A DNA stretch of 64,000 bases, taken from NCBI RefSeq assembly GCF_016756395.1, contig NZ_AP018365.1, positions 1,364,001 to 1,428,000 of the forward strand. Direction: 5' to 3'. This document shows positions 34,126 through 42,275 of this stretch, piece after piece (the first letter of the stretch is position 1; each line of letters begins with the position of its first letter). A program made the position numbers and the translations under genes. This stretch comes from Streptomyces sp. SN-593. Lineage in GTDB: Bacteria; Actinomycetota; Actinomycetes; Streptomycetales; Streptomycetaceae. The notes under the pieces are model-generated. The model made no database searches. It was given only the letters and a program-made list of their open reading frames with translations, and was not told the DNA's origin.

Positions 34126-34333
34126 CGTGGGTGCTCCTGTTCGTGGTCGGGTCCCCGCTTGTCGCCACGGCCGACGGTAGCCGTCCGGCCCGTGCTCAAC
34201 CGGGCCCGCGCCCGGTTGAGCACGCCGGTCGAGCCCGCCACCACCGACGCTCCGCGCCCGGTCCAGACGGCACGGCGAGCATGTGTCGACATCAGTGACG
34301 GACGTGTCGAAGTGACCCGGAGGGTGAGTGCCC
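34126..34333. promoter_or_regulatory. Divergent promoter region of the hydrazine operon
   Basis: This 208-base gap between the VOC gene and the ferredoxin gene holds a StrR-type palindrome at 34194-34221, plus an extra right half-site CGGTCGAGC at 34226-34234. No gene was seen in it. Confidence 0.65.
34194..34221. promoter_or_regulatory. StrR-type operator, site 3
   Basis: GCTCAACCG-N10-CGGTTGAGC, embedded in a perfect palindrome with 15-bp arms (34191-34224). Half-sites match those at 8094 and 11740. It lies 113 bases upstream of the ferredoxin start, so it likely controls the hydrazine cassette and the divergent VOC gene. Confidence 0.68.
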
Positions 34334-34660
34334 GTGAGCGAGAACGCACTGCCGGCGGACCGGTCCGCCCGTTCCGAGCGGATCGCCGCACGGACCCGCA
34401 ACAGCGACTGGCGGAAGCCGCCACGTCGCATCGAGACCGCCGAGTGCATCACCTGCGACAGTTGCCTGCGCGGCTGTCCGGCGGAGTTCGGCGCCATCGT
34501 CGACCGCGGTCTCGACGTCGTGATCATCCCCGAGCTGTGTTCGGGCTGCCCCGCCTGCGTGCTGGAGTGCCCCGTGGACTGCATCTACGTCGACGAGGAC
34601 TGGAGCCCGTCCGACGACAGCCTGTGGAACCTCGTCGAGTTCCCCGCGGAGACCCGGTGA
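34334..34660 (+). CDS. 2[4Fe-4S] ferredoxin of the hydrazine cassette
   Basis: A 108-aa ferredoxin with two CxxCxxCxxxCP boxes: CITCDSCLRGCP near residues 38-49 and CSGCPACVLECP near 71-82, each suited to a [4Fe-4S] cluster. A 35-residue basic N-terminal extension precedes them. GTG at 34334 sits 9 bases after GGAGGG; the GTG at 34328 is too close. The stop overlaps the start of the 662-aa unknown protein (GTGA), implying stoichiometric synthesis and a shared redox step. A ferredoxin gene is part of the kinamycin/lomaiviticin-type diazo gene sets, to my recollection. It would deliver low-potential electrons, for instance to reduce an N-nitroso or N-N oxidised intermediate. Confidence 0.92.
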   Translation: MSENALPADRSARSERIAARTRNSDWRKPPRRIETAECITCDSCLRGCPAEFGAIVDRGLDVVIIPELCSGCPACVLECPVDCIYVDEDWSPSDDSLWNLVEFPAETR

Positions 34661-36645
34661 CCGGGTCGGCGGGGCGCGACAGCCGCCGCGCGGTCAACGC
34701 CAGGAAGCGGATCAGCCGCCGTCCCAGCAGGCTCGGCACGCCCGCGGGGAGCGCCCCCGGACCGGACCGGCGGCGCGAGCCGGCCGCCGGGTTCCCCGGG
34801 CTGCTCGACCGCGTGTGGGAGCGGGCGCGGGCGGCCGGCGACCCGCGGGAGGCCCTGGAGGTGCTGCTCGGCCTCGACGGGCACGTGCCGCGGGACGTCC
34901 AACTGCGCGCCCTCGGCACCTCCGACGAGGCCGCGGTCATGGCGCTGTGGGGGGTGTCCTGGCGGGCCGCCGACCTCACGGCGCGGGCCCCCGCGCCCGG
35001 CGCCGACCCGGGCAACGACCCCGCCCCCGACCCCGCACGCGACGACGAGCGGGTCTTCCTCGGCGAGCTGGGGCTGGCCACCAGCGGCCGGATCGTGCTG
35101 CGCGCCCCCTCGCAGGGCCCCCTGGACCGGGCCGAACTGGTCGGCGGGGTGCTGCGGGTGCCGTGGTCGCGGCGGGCCGCCCGGGTCCACCGCGACCTGA
35201 CGGCCGGGGCGGCCGCGAGGACCGCCCGGGCCCTCGCCGACTGCCGCGGGTGGCTGGACGGGCAGGGTGGCAAGGGCCGCGACGAGCTGGTCGAGCAGGC
35301 CAAGGAGGCCGCCCTGCGCACCGCCCCCTTCGTGCTGTACCAGGAGGACCGGCAGTACACGAACTTCCGGGACCAGAACACCATCACCGGCAAGACGCTG
35401 TGGCCGGGCCACCCCGACTGCGTGCTCAGCGGCCTCCGGGGACTGCCGCTGGACCTGTGGTCCGACAGCGACGTGCAGATGCTGATCGCGCTGACCCTGC
35501 TGGTCCGGTCGGCCGGCTTCGGCCGGGTCGAGGAGGCCAACGGCACCCAGCTCGGCGTGGACCACGTCGCCGCCATGCTGGAGCGGGTGCGGCGGTCCTA
35601 CGCCGCGGTGCCCGGCGGCGCGGCGGTCGCGCCGGCCGGGTCGCACCGCGTGGAGGACCTGATGGCGCTCGCCGAGGCGCTGGGCGCCCGCCGCCGGGAG
35701 GTGGCGGGAACCGCCCAGCTCTACCGCGAGATCCACGGCGCGCTGATGCACAAGATCGAACGGGTGGCCACCGAGACCGACGCGGTGCGGACCCTGGACG
35801 CGCGGATCAGCGCGCGGCTGGTCGCGCGCCTGCCGCTGGCCGGCGACGACCTGGCCGGGCTGGGGCTGGCCGGCACGGCGCCGCCGCTGTGGCTGGCGGA
35901 GCCGCACGGGCAGTTCGCCACCGGCCTGGAGTCGCTCGTCCACGAGACCGTGGCGGCCTGCGCCGAGGAGTTCCGGGCCGACTTCGCGATGAGCCGCGGG
36001 ATGCGGTCGCTGCCGGAGCTGATCGACCGGATGCGGGCGGAGCGCTGGGCGGAGATCTGCGACTGGGACATCACCCGCTACTTCTGCTGCGTGGTGCCCC
36101 GGCCGGAGGCGCGCGTCCACTTCGGCGGCTCGGCCGCGACCCTCGCGGACACGGCCTGGGCGATGTCGTCGCGGATGCAGTACAACTCCTGGCACTTCGT
36201 GCCCGGCAACCTGCCCCGGGACCCGGCCGTGGTGGCCCGGGACCACTTCGTGCCGCCCACCATCCCCGACATCGCGTTCTTCTCCGACCAGCACCACCAC
36301 GGCCACGTCGCCAACAAGGTCCGCTTCTCCATCCGTTCGCCGCAGGCCGTCGAGGTGGCCGGGCGCGTCTTCAACGGGTTCACGGACCTGCGGCTGCTGC
36401 GCTGCGCGGGCGAGCCGTTCGACGAGCGGGACCTGCTGGTCGCGCACCGCGTGTCGGGGTTCCTCGCCCGCGCGACCGGACTGGCCGCGCGACTGGCCGC
36501 GAGGGGCGTGCCGTTGGCGGTCACCTCCTTCGACGCCGCGTGGCACTGGCGGACCATCGCCGGGGACGACGGGGACGGCGGGGACGGCGGTCCGGCCGGG
36601 CGCGGCGGCGCGGTCCGCTCCGGTCCCGCGGGCGCCGTCCGGTGA
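34657..36645 (+). CDS. Large uncharacterised protein of the hydrazine cassette
   Basis: A 662-aa protein with no domain I can name. It is soluble by appearance, without membrane segments or signal peptide. Notable parts are VLYQEDRQYTNFRDQNTITGK (about residues 228-248), GTQLGVDHVAAML, CDWDITRYFCCVVPRPE and a His cluster HHHGH at residues 546-550 followed by VANKVRFSIRSPQ. These may form a metal site, but that is only a suggestion. GTG at 34657 overlaps the ferredoxin stop, and its own stop overlaps the amidase start. Fosfazinomycin and kinamycin clusters each carry one large protein of unknown function in this cassette, and N-N bond chemistry has been suspected for it. A distant acyltransferase-like fold was considered but no catalytic motif was found. 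Confidence 0.72.
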   Translation: MTGSAGRDSRRAVNARKRISRRPSRLGTPAGSAPGPDRRREPAAGFPGLLDRVWERARAAGDPREALEVLLGLDGHVPRDVQLRALGTSDEAAVMALWGVSWRAADLTARAPAPGADPGNDPAPDPARDDERVFLGELGLATSGRIVLRAPSQGPLDRAELVGGVLRVPWSRRAARVHRDLTAGAAARTARALADCRGWLDGQGGKGRDELVEQAKEAALRTAPFVLYQEDRQYTNFRDQNTITGKTLWPGHPDCVLSGLRGLPLDLWSDSDVQMLIALTLLVRSAGFGRVEEANGTQLGVDHVAAMLERVRRSYAAVPGGAAVAPAGSHRVEDLMALAEALGARRREVAGTAQLYREIHGALMHKIERVATETDAVRTLDARISARLVARLPLAGDDLAGLGLAGTAPPLWLAEPHGQFATGLESLVHETVAACAEEFRADFAMSRGMRSLPELIDRMRAERWAEICDWDITRYFCCVVPRPEARVHFGGSAATLADTAWAMSSRMQYNSWHFVPGNLPRDPAVVARDHFVPPTIPDIAFFSDQHHHGHVANKVRFSIRSPQAVEVAGRVFNGFTDLRLLRCAGEPFDERDLLVAHRVSGFLARATGLAARLAARGVPLAVTSFDAAWHWRTIAGDDGDGGDGGPAGRGGAVRSGPAGAVR

Positions 36646-38039
36646 CCGGCGAGGGGTTCGGCGCCCTCAAGGGCCGCCTGCGCCGGCGCGAGACCACGGT
36701 CGTGGAGCACGTCGGGTCCGTGCTGGCCGCCGCGCGGGAGAGGGACCGGCTGGGCGCGTTCGTCGCGGTCGCCGGCGACGAGGCGCTGCGGGCGGCCGAG
36801 GAGGCCGACCGGCGCATCCGCGAGCGCGGCGACGACGCGTGGACCGGGGCGCCGCTGCTGGGCGTCACCGTCTCGGTCAAGGACCTGCTCCAGACCCGCG
36901 ACCTGCCGACCGCCCGCGGCTCGTTCCTGGAGAACCGGCGGGAGCGGGCGGACGCCCCGGCCGTCGCCCGGCTGCGGGAGGCCGGAGCCGTCGTCATCGG
37001 CAAGACCACCACCTCCGAGTACGGCTGGAGCGCGTCCACCGTCAGCCGTGTCGCGCCGCCCACCGGCAACCCGTACGACCCCGCGCGCACCGCCGGCGGT
37101 TCCAGCGGCGGGGCGGCCGCGGCGGTGGCGACCGGGCTCGGCGACGGCGCCCTGGGCACCGACGGGGCCGGCTCGATCCGGATCCCGGCGGCGTTCTGCG
37201 GCGTGGTCGGCTACAAGCCGTCCTACGGCCTGATCCCCTACGTCCCCGGGTGCGCCGACCGGCTGGCCCACCAGGGCACGCTGGCCCGCGGTGTCGCCGA
37301 GGCCGCCGCGCTGGCCGCCGCGGTCCGCGGCCCGCACCCCGGCGACCCCGACTCCGGGCTCGGCTCGATCGACGCGGCCGCGCCGGCCGGCTCCGGGCGC
37401 GTCGGCTGGATCGAGTGGGAGGGCACCAGCGACGAGGTCCGCCGGGTCGCGGAGCGGGCGCGGTCCGCGCTGGTGGACCTGGGCCACCGGGTCGAACCGG
37501 TCGAGGTGCGGTGCAAGGACCTCTACCCGGCCCTGGTGGACATCCTGGCCGCCTCCGAGGCGGCCGGCACGGCGCCGGAGGACGAGGAACTGTGCGACCC
37601 GGGCCGGCTGGAGGTGGTCCGCCACGGACGCCGCCTCACCGGCGCCGCGGTGATGCGCGCCGAGGAGGTGCGCCAGCGGGTGCGGGTCCGGCTGCGCGCG
37701 GTCATGGCCCGGTACGGGCTGCTGGCCATGGCCACGGTGCCCGTCGAGCCGTTCGGCGTCGGGGCCATCGGGCCGGCCTGGGCGGCCGACCCCCGGGACC
37801 TGCTCTGGCTGGCGTGGTCGCCGGCCACCTACCCGTTCAACCTGACCGGCCAGCCCGCGGTCACCCTGCCGGCCGGGCTGACCGGCTCCGGACTGCCGGT
37901 CGGCGTGCAGCTCGTCGGCGCCTTCGGGGCCGACCAGCCGGTCCTGGCGGCAGCCCGCCGCCTGGAGTCCGCGCTCGGCCCGCTGCCCGCGCCCCGCGCC
38001 CCGCACGAGCTGGTCGCCGCCACCGAAAGGACCCTCTGA
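36642..38039 (+). CDS. Amidase (amidase-signature family) of the hydrazine cassette
   Basis: A 465-aa amidase-signature hydrolase. The catalytic Lys is in VSVKDLLQTRD (near residue 80), the Gly/Ser-rich loop is AGGSSGGAAAAVATG (near 150), and the nucleophile Ser lies in DGAGSIRIPAAFCG (near 180), completing Ser-Ser-Lys. It would hydrolyse an amide or hydrazide. In fosfazinomycin/kinamycin-type pathways an amidase of this set acts on acetylhydrazine or glutamylhydrazine-type intermediates. GTG at 36642 overlaps the preceding stop. It is followed 3 bases later by the ligase gene. Confidence 0.9.
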   Translation: MTGEGFGALKGRLRRRETTVVEHVGSVLAAARERDRLGAFVAVAGDEALRAAEEADRRIRERGDDAWTGAPLLGVTVSVKDLLQTRDLPTARGSFLENRRERADAPAVARLREAGAVVIGKTTTSEYGWSASTVSRVAPPTGNPYDPARTAGGSSGGAAAAVATGLGDGALGTDGAGSIRIPAAFCGVVGYKPSYGLIPYVPGCADRLAHQGTLARGVAEAAALAAAVRGPHPGDPDSGLGSIDAAAPAGSGRVGWIEWEGTSDEVRRVAERARSALVDLGHRVEPVEVRCKDLYPALVDILAASEAAGTAPEDEELCDPGRLEVVRHGRRLTGAAVMRAEEVRQRVRVRLRAVMARYGLLAMATVPVEPFGVGAIGPAWAADPRDLLWLAWSPATYPFNLTGQPAVTLPAGLTGSGLPVGVQLVGAFGADQPVLAAARRLESALGPLPAPRAPHELVAATERTL

Positions 38040-38042
38040 ACC

Positions 38043-39551
38043 GTGTACACCCGGTCATGGCGCTCCGTGTCCGCCGAGGACAGCGTCGGAAGCCCCTCCT
38101 TCGTCTCCGACCACGGACTGTGGAGCGACGAGCAGTTCGCGGTCGCCGAGCGGATCGAGGCCGGCCTGCGCGAGGTCGACCTCGTCCGCCTGGTCTTCCC
38201 GGACCCGCACGGGCTGGCCCGCTCCAAGACGCTCACCGCGGACGCGTTCCGCTCGGTGCTGCGCAACGGCATGAACTTCAGCCCGGGCCCCTTCGTCTTC
38301 GACACCGGCCACGCCATCGCGGTCGACTTCCTCGGCGAGCCCGGCATCGGGGTGGAGGAGATCTCCGGCGCGGGCAACTTCATCCTGGTGCCCGACCCGC
38401 TCACCTTCCAGGTCCTGCCCGGCCCCGGGCCGCGCACCGCGTGGGTGATCGGCGACGAGTACCTGCGCGACGGCACCGCGCACCCGCTGTCCTCGCGGGC
38501 GGTGCTGCGCCGCCTGGAGGCGGAGTACGCCGGGCGCGGCCACGCGCCGGTGATCGGGCTGGAGGTCGAGTGGTACCTCACCCGGCTGCTCGACGGCGAA
38601 CCGGGCAACGCCGGGAACGGGTTCGGCCTCCAGGGCCCCGCGCCCCGTGCCGCGGCCGTCAACGCCGGCTACCAGTTCAACCTGGACGCCCGCTACGACT
38701 CCGTGGCCCCGGTCACCGACCCGCTGGCGCTGCACCTGCTCGAACTCGGGCTGCCGCTGCGCTCGGTGGAGCACGAGTCGGGCCCCGGCCAGGTCGAGTG
38801 CACCTTCAGCCCCATGTCCGCGCTCGACACCGCCGACGCGATGCTGCTGTTCCGCACCGCCACGAAGCGGTGGTGCGCGCGCAGCGGCCACCACGCGTCC
38901 TTCATGTCGCTGCCGCTGCTGGACTCCTTCGACCCCAGCGGCTGGCACCTGCACCAGTCGGTGCGCGACACCGCGACCGGGCGCAACCTCTTCGCCGCCG
39001 AGGGGCCGGCCGGCGGCCTGTCCCCGCAGACCAAGGCCTACGCCGACGGGCTGCTGGCCTGGAGCCGGGAGCTGTTCCTGCTGTCGGTGCCCACGGTCAA
39101 CGGCTACCGGCGGCTGGGCCCGCGCCACGCCCTGGCGCCGACCCGGCTGGACTGGAACGAGGAGGACCGCAGCGCCATGCTCCGCATGGTCGGCGGCGGC
39201 AGCGGCGCGCACATCGAGAACCGCAGCGCGGAACCCTGCGCCAACCCCTACCTCGCCCTCGCCGGCCAGCTCTTCGCGGGCCTGGAGGGACTCGACGGCG
39301 CGGCGGAGGCCGGCGGGGTCCCCCGCGCCGAGGGCGCGGCGCCGGCACTGGTGCCGCAGTCCCTCGCCGAGTCGCTCGACGCCTTCCGGGCCGGGCGCGC
39401 CGAACGGTTGCTCGGCGGGCCCCTCAAGGCGTGCCTGGTCAAGCTCAAGGAGAGCGAGCTGCGCCGGTTCGAGGGCTGGTGCGCGGCCACCGGGGCGGAC
39501 CCGGGCCAGGTCACGGACTGGGAGCAGCGCGAGTACTTCGAGGTGTACTGA
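38043..39551 (+). CDS. Glutamine synthetase-like hydrazine/glutamate ligase
   Basis: A 502-aa enzyme of the glutamine synthetase superfamily, longer than PuuA-type relatives. LVRLVFPDPHGLARSKTLTADAF starts the beta-grasp domain. VIGLEVEWYLTRL and SVEHESGPGQVECTF hold the metal-binding glutamates. HHASFMSLPLLDSFDPSGWHLHQS matches the ATP-site signature, and RMVGGGSGAHIENRSAEPCANPYLALA the C-terminal catalytic strand. The canonical Lys of 'FMxKP' is Leu here. Homologues in fosfazinomycin (FzmN) and kinamycin (KinL) clusters join hydrazine to the gamma-carboxylate of glutamate with ATP. GTG at 38043 is the only in-frame start with a plausible upstream AAAGGA. It is not the housekeeping GlnA. Confidence 0.9.
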   Translation: MYTRSWRSVSAEDSVGSPSFVSDHGLWSDEQFAVAERIEAGLREVDLVRLVFPDPHGLARSKTLTADAFRSVLRNGMNFSPGPFVFDTGHAIAVDFLGEPGIGVEEISGAGNFILVPDPLTFQVLPGPGPRTAWVIGDEYLRDGTAHPLSSRAVLRRLEAEYAGRGHAPVIGLEVEWYLTRLLDGEPGNAGNGFGLQGPAPRAAAVNAGYQFNLDARYDSVAPVTDPLALHLLELGLPLRSVEHESGPGQVECTFSPMSALDTADAMLLFRTATKRWCARSGHHASFMSLPLLDSFDPSGWHLHQSVRDTATGRNLFAAEGPAGGLSPQTKAYADGLLAWSRELFLLSVPTVNGYRRLGPRHALAPTRLDWNEEDRSAMLRMVGGGSGAHIENRSAEPCANPYLALAGQLFAGLEGLDGAAEAGGVPRAEGAAPALVPQSLAESLDAFRAGRAERLLGGPLKACLVKLKESELRRFEGWCAATGADPGQVTDWEQREYFEVY

Positions 39552-39664
39552 CCCGCCGACCGGCGCCCGCCGACCGCTGCAAGGCCCGGCCGCCCGGCGC
39601 CCGCCGACCGCTTCAGGCCCACCGACCCTTCGAGCCCACGGACCACCGGAGACGAGGTCGTTCC

Positions 39665-40954
39665 ATGATCCCCCGTTACACCCTGCCCGAGATGTCGGAC
39701 CTCTTCACCGACCAGGCGCGGTACGCGACCTGGGCGCGTGTGGAGATCCTCGCGACCGAGGCGCAGGTGCGGCTCGGGCACGTGCCGCAGGACGCCCTCC
39801 GGGACATCCGCGCCGCGCGGGTGCCGCGCGCCGAGCGGGTCGCGGAGTTCGAGAAGGAGCGCGACCACGAGGTGCTGTCGTTCCTCGCGGCGTACTGCGA
39901 GGACATGCCGGAGTCCTCGGCGCGCTGGGTGCACCTCGGCATGACCAGCTACGACCTGGTGGACACCGCGCTGGGCCACACCCTGGCCCGGGCCACCGAC
40001 CTGCTCACGGCGGCCGGGCGGCGGCTGCGCGGGGTGCTCGTGGGCCGCGCGCTGGAGCACTGGGACACCCTGATGATCGGCCGCACCCACGGGGTGCACG
40101 CCGAGCCCACCACCTTCGGCCACAAGCTCGCCGTCCACGCCTTCGCCGTGGACCGGTCGCTGCGGCGGCTGGCCGCGGCCCGCGAGGCCGTCGCGGTGGG
40201 GACGGTCTCCGGCTCGGTGGGGACCTACGCGCTCATCGACCCGTTCGTGGAGAGCCACGTGTGCCAGGCGCTGGGCCTGGGCGTCGAGCCGGCGCCCAGC
40301 CAGGTCGTCGCCCGCGACCGGCACGCCCAACTGCTCCAGGCGGTGGCCGCCCTGGGGGCCTGCGTGGAGCAGATCGCCCTGGAGCTGCGGCTGTTGCAGC
40401 GCACCGAGGTGGCCGAGGTCGAGGAGGGCCGGTCGTCGGCCTACCAGGGGTCGAGCGCCATGCCGCACAAGCGCAACCCGACCACCAGCGAGCGGCTGTG
40501 CGGCCTGGCGCGGCTGCTGCGCACCTACGCCACGGCCGCGCTGGAGAACGTCGCCCTGTGGCACGAGCGGGACCTGGCCCACCAGTCGGTCGAGCGGGTC
40601 ATCCTGCCCGACAGCCTCTGTGTCGGCCACTTCCAGGCGACCAGGGCCGCGGACCTGGTGGCCGGGCTGCGGGTGCACCCCGATCGTATGCGGGCCGCGG
40701 TCGACCGCACCGGCGGGCTCGTGCACAGCTCGGCCGTCCTCTTCGACCTCCTCGGCGAGGGAGCCGAACGCGAGCGGGCCTACCGTTCGGCCCAGGCCGC
40801 CGCGAACCGCACGGCCACCACGGGCAGGCCGTTCGCGGACACCCTGGCCGAGGAGGGCATCACGCTGCGGGAGGAGCTGCGGCCCGAGCGTTTCCTCACC
40901 CACCACGACGTCGTACGCCGGCGATTGGAGAAGCTCGATGAGCGGGAAGACTGA
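39665..40954 (+). CDS. Adenylosuccinate lyase-like protein of the hydrazine cassette
   Basis: A 429-aa member of the fumarase/aspartase superfamily, PurB branch. It has RWVHLGMTSYDLVDTALGHTLA, MIGRTHGVHAEPTTFGHKLA (catalytic His), VSGSVGTYALIDP and the signature SSAMPHKRNPTTSERL near residues 263-278. Purine PurB is normally found with other pur genes, absent here. In fosfazinomycin/kinamycin-type pathways a PurB homologue eliminates fumarate from N-acetylhydrazinosuccinate to give acetylhydrazine. The ATG at 39665 lacks a strong ribosome binding site but is the family-length start. The stop lies 17 bases inside the GNAT gene. Confidence 0.92.
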   Translation: MIPRYTLPEMSDLFTDQARYATWARVEILATEAQVRLGHVPQDALRDIRAARVPRAERVAEFEKERDHEVLSFLAAYCEDMPESSARWVHLGMTSYDLVDTALGHTLARATDLLTAAGRRLRGVLVGRALEHWDTLMIGRTHGVHAEPTTFGHKLAVHAFAVDRSLRRLAAAREAVAVGTVSGSVGTYALIDPFVESHVCQALGLGVEPAPSQVVARDRHAQLLQAVAALGACVEQIALELRLLQRTEVAEVEEGRSSAYQGSSAMPHKRNPTTSERLCGLARLLRTYATAALENVALWHERDLAHQSVERVILPDSLCVGHFQATRAADLVAGLRVHPDRMRAAVDRTGGLVHSSAVLFDLLGEGAERERAYRSAQAAANRTATTGRPFADTLAEEGITLREELRPERFLTHHDVVRRRLEKLDERED

Positions 40955-41417
40955 GCGGGACTGGAAGACCGAGCGGGTCGACGGGCGCGACCTGGACCTG
41001 GACGAGGTGCTGGAGGTCTACCACTCCTCGGGGCTGGGCGAGCGCCGGCCGGTCGGCGACCGGGCGCGGATGGCGGCCATGGTGCGCGGGGCGAACCTCG
41101 TCGTCGTGGCCCGGGACGCGGACGGCGCGCTCATCGGCATCGCCCGCAGCGTCTCCGACTTCTCCTACGTCACCTACCTGTCGGACATCGCCGTCGCGGG
41201 CCGCCTCCAGCGGTCCGGGGTGGGCCTGGCGCTGCTGGAGGAGACCCGGCGGCAGGCCCCGGACGCGAAGGTGGTGCTGCTCTCGGCGCCCGCCGCGGCC
41301 GGCTACTACCCGCGCGTGGGCTTCACCCGGCACGAGTCGGCGTGGGTCCTCGCCCCCGGGCAGCCCCTGGCCGGCTCGCGCCCCGAGCCGCAGGAGGACC
41401 CGGTCACCCGTCCGTAG
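40938..41417 (+). CDS. GNAT N-acetyltransferase of the hydrazine cassette
   Basis: A 159-aa GNAT protein. ANLVVVARDADGALIGIARSVSD forms the central sheet. SDIAVAGRLQRSGVGLALLEETRR contains the acetyl-CoA pyrophosphate loop (Q/RxxGxG near residues 95-100), and GYYPRVGFTRHESAWVL is the C-terminal motif. It overlaps the lyase gene by 17 bases. In the related fosfazinomycin system the GNAT acetylates hydrazinosuccinate before the lyase acts. It is the last gene of the cassette; a 63-base gap precedes the response regulator. Confidence 0.92.
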   Translation: MSGKTERDWKTERVDGRDLDLDEVLEVYHSSGLGERRPVGDRARMAAMVRGANLVVVARDADGALIGIARSVSDFSYVTYLSDIAVAGRLQRSGVGLALLEETRRQAPDAKVVLLSAPAAAGYYPRVGFTRHESAWVLAPGQPLAGSRPEPQEDPVTRP

Positions 41418-41480
41418 GCCCGGCGCCCGGAGCGGGCCGGCCGGCACCGCGGCGAGCGGAGCACATCCCCTGGGGAAGGC

Positions 41481-42215
41481 ATGAGTCAGATTCCGTCACG
41501 GGCACTGCTGGAACCCCGTGCTCCCGCCGGCGCGGTGCCCGCGGCCACCGCGCCGGCCGGGCAGCGCGTCCTGGTGGTGGACGCGGACCCGGACCGCGCC
41601 GGTTCGCTCACCGCGCAGCTCCGCCGGCACGGTCACGACCCGGTCGGCGTCGGGCACGGCAGCGCCGCCCTCCAGGCGTACGAGGACGTCGAGATGGTGC
41701 TGCTCGATCTCGACCTGCCCGACCTCGACGGCCTGGAGGTGTGCCGCGCGCTGCGGGCGGTCAGCCGGGTCCCGATCATCATCGTGACCTCGCGCCGCTC
41801 GGAGCTGGACTGCGTGCTCGGACTGCACGCGGGGGCCGACGACTACGTCACCAAGCCCTACGGGTTCCGGGAGCTGATGGCGCGGATGGAGGCGGTGTTG
41901 CGGCGCACCCGGTGGGAGCCCGAGGCGGCCCGGGACATCCGCCGCGGCCGCCTGCACATCGACGTCGACTCGCGCGAGGTGCGCGTGGACGACGAGCCGG
42001 TGGCGCTCACCCGCAAGGAGTTCGACCTGCTGTGCCTGCTGGCGTCCCAGCCGGACACGGTGATCCCGCGCAAGCAGCTCCTCCAGCAGGTGTGGGGCGA
42101 CTCCTGGTCGCGCCGCACCATCGACACCCACGTCAGCAGCCTGCGCGGCAAGCTCGGCGGCAACGGGTGGGTCGTCACCGTGCGCGGAGTGGGCTTTCGA
42201 CTCGGCACCGGCTGA
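41481..42215 (+). CDS. Orphan OmpR/JadR1-type response regulator
   Basis: A 244-aa regulator with an N-terminal receiver (residues about 30-140) and a C-terminal winged helix (about 150-242: VALTRKEFDLLCLLASQPDTVIPRKQLLQQVWG, RTIDTHVSSLRGKLGG). The receiver has LLDLDLPDLDG with the phosphorylatable Asp, VTSRR and the Lys in DDYVTKPYG; the acidic pocket reads VVDADPDR in place of the usual D-D pair. No sensor kinase gene is nearby. Such orphan or atypical regulators (JadR1, LndI, AlpV) activate angucycline PKS genes and can bind the end product. The ATG at 41481 follows GGGGAAGG. It may be the second pathway regulator besides the StrR-like protein. Confidence 0.9.
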   Translation: MSQIPSRALLEPRAPAGAVPAATAPAGQRVLVVDADPDRAGSLTAQLRRHGHDPVGVGHGSAALQAYEDVEMVLLDLDLPDLDGLEVCRALRAVSRVPIIIVTSRRSELDCVLGLHAGADDYVTKPYGFRELMARMEAVLRRTRWEPEAARDIRRGRLHIDVDSREVRVDDEPVALTRKEFDLLCLLASQPDTVIPRKQLLQQVWGDSWSRRTIDTHVSSLRGKLGGNGWVVTVRGVGFRLGTG

Positions 42216-42275
42216 ACGGCGGCCCCACGGCGCGCCACTCGCCGGGCAACGCGTTTCCGACTGGAGGTGGCGCCC

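Noticed and set aside
34657..36645. Identification of the 662-aa protein as a choline/carnitine-type acyltransferase
   Set aside because: Vague length and His-rich resemblance only; none of the catalytic or CoA-binding motifs could be found.
39665..40954. purB of purine biosynthesis
   Set aside because: Located in a coupled operon between a GS-like ligase and a GNAT gene; no other purine genes nearby.
20509..41417. Naming the product as kinamycin or lomaiviticin
   Set aside because: No glycosylation or deoxysugar genes (needed for lomaiviticin) and an additional sulfation module and StrR regulator argue against identity with either; only the chemical logic is shared.
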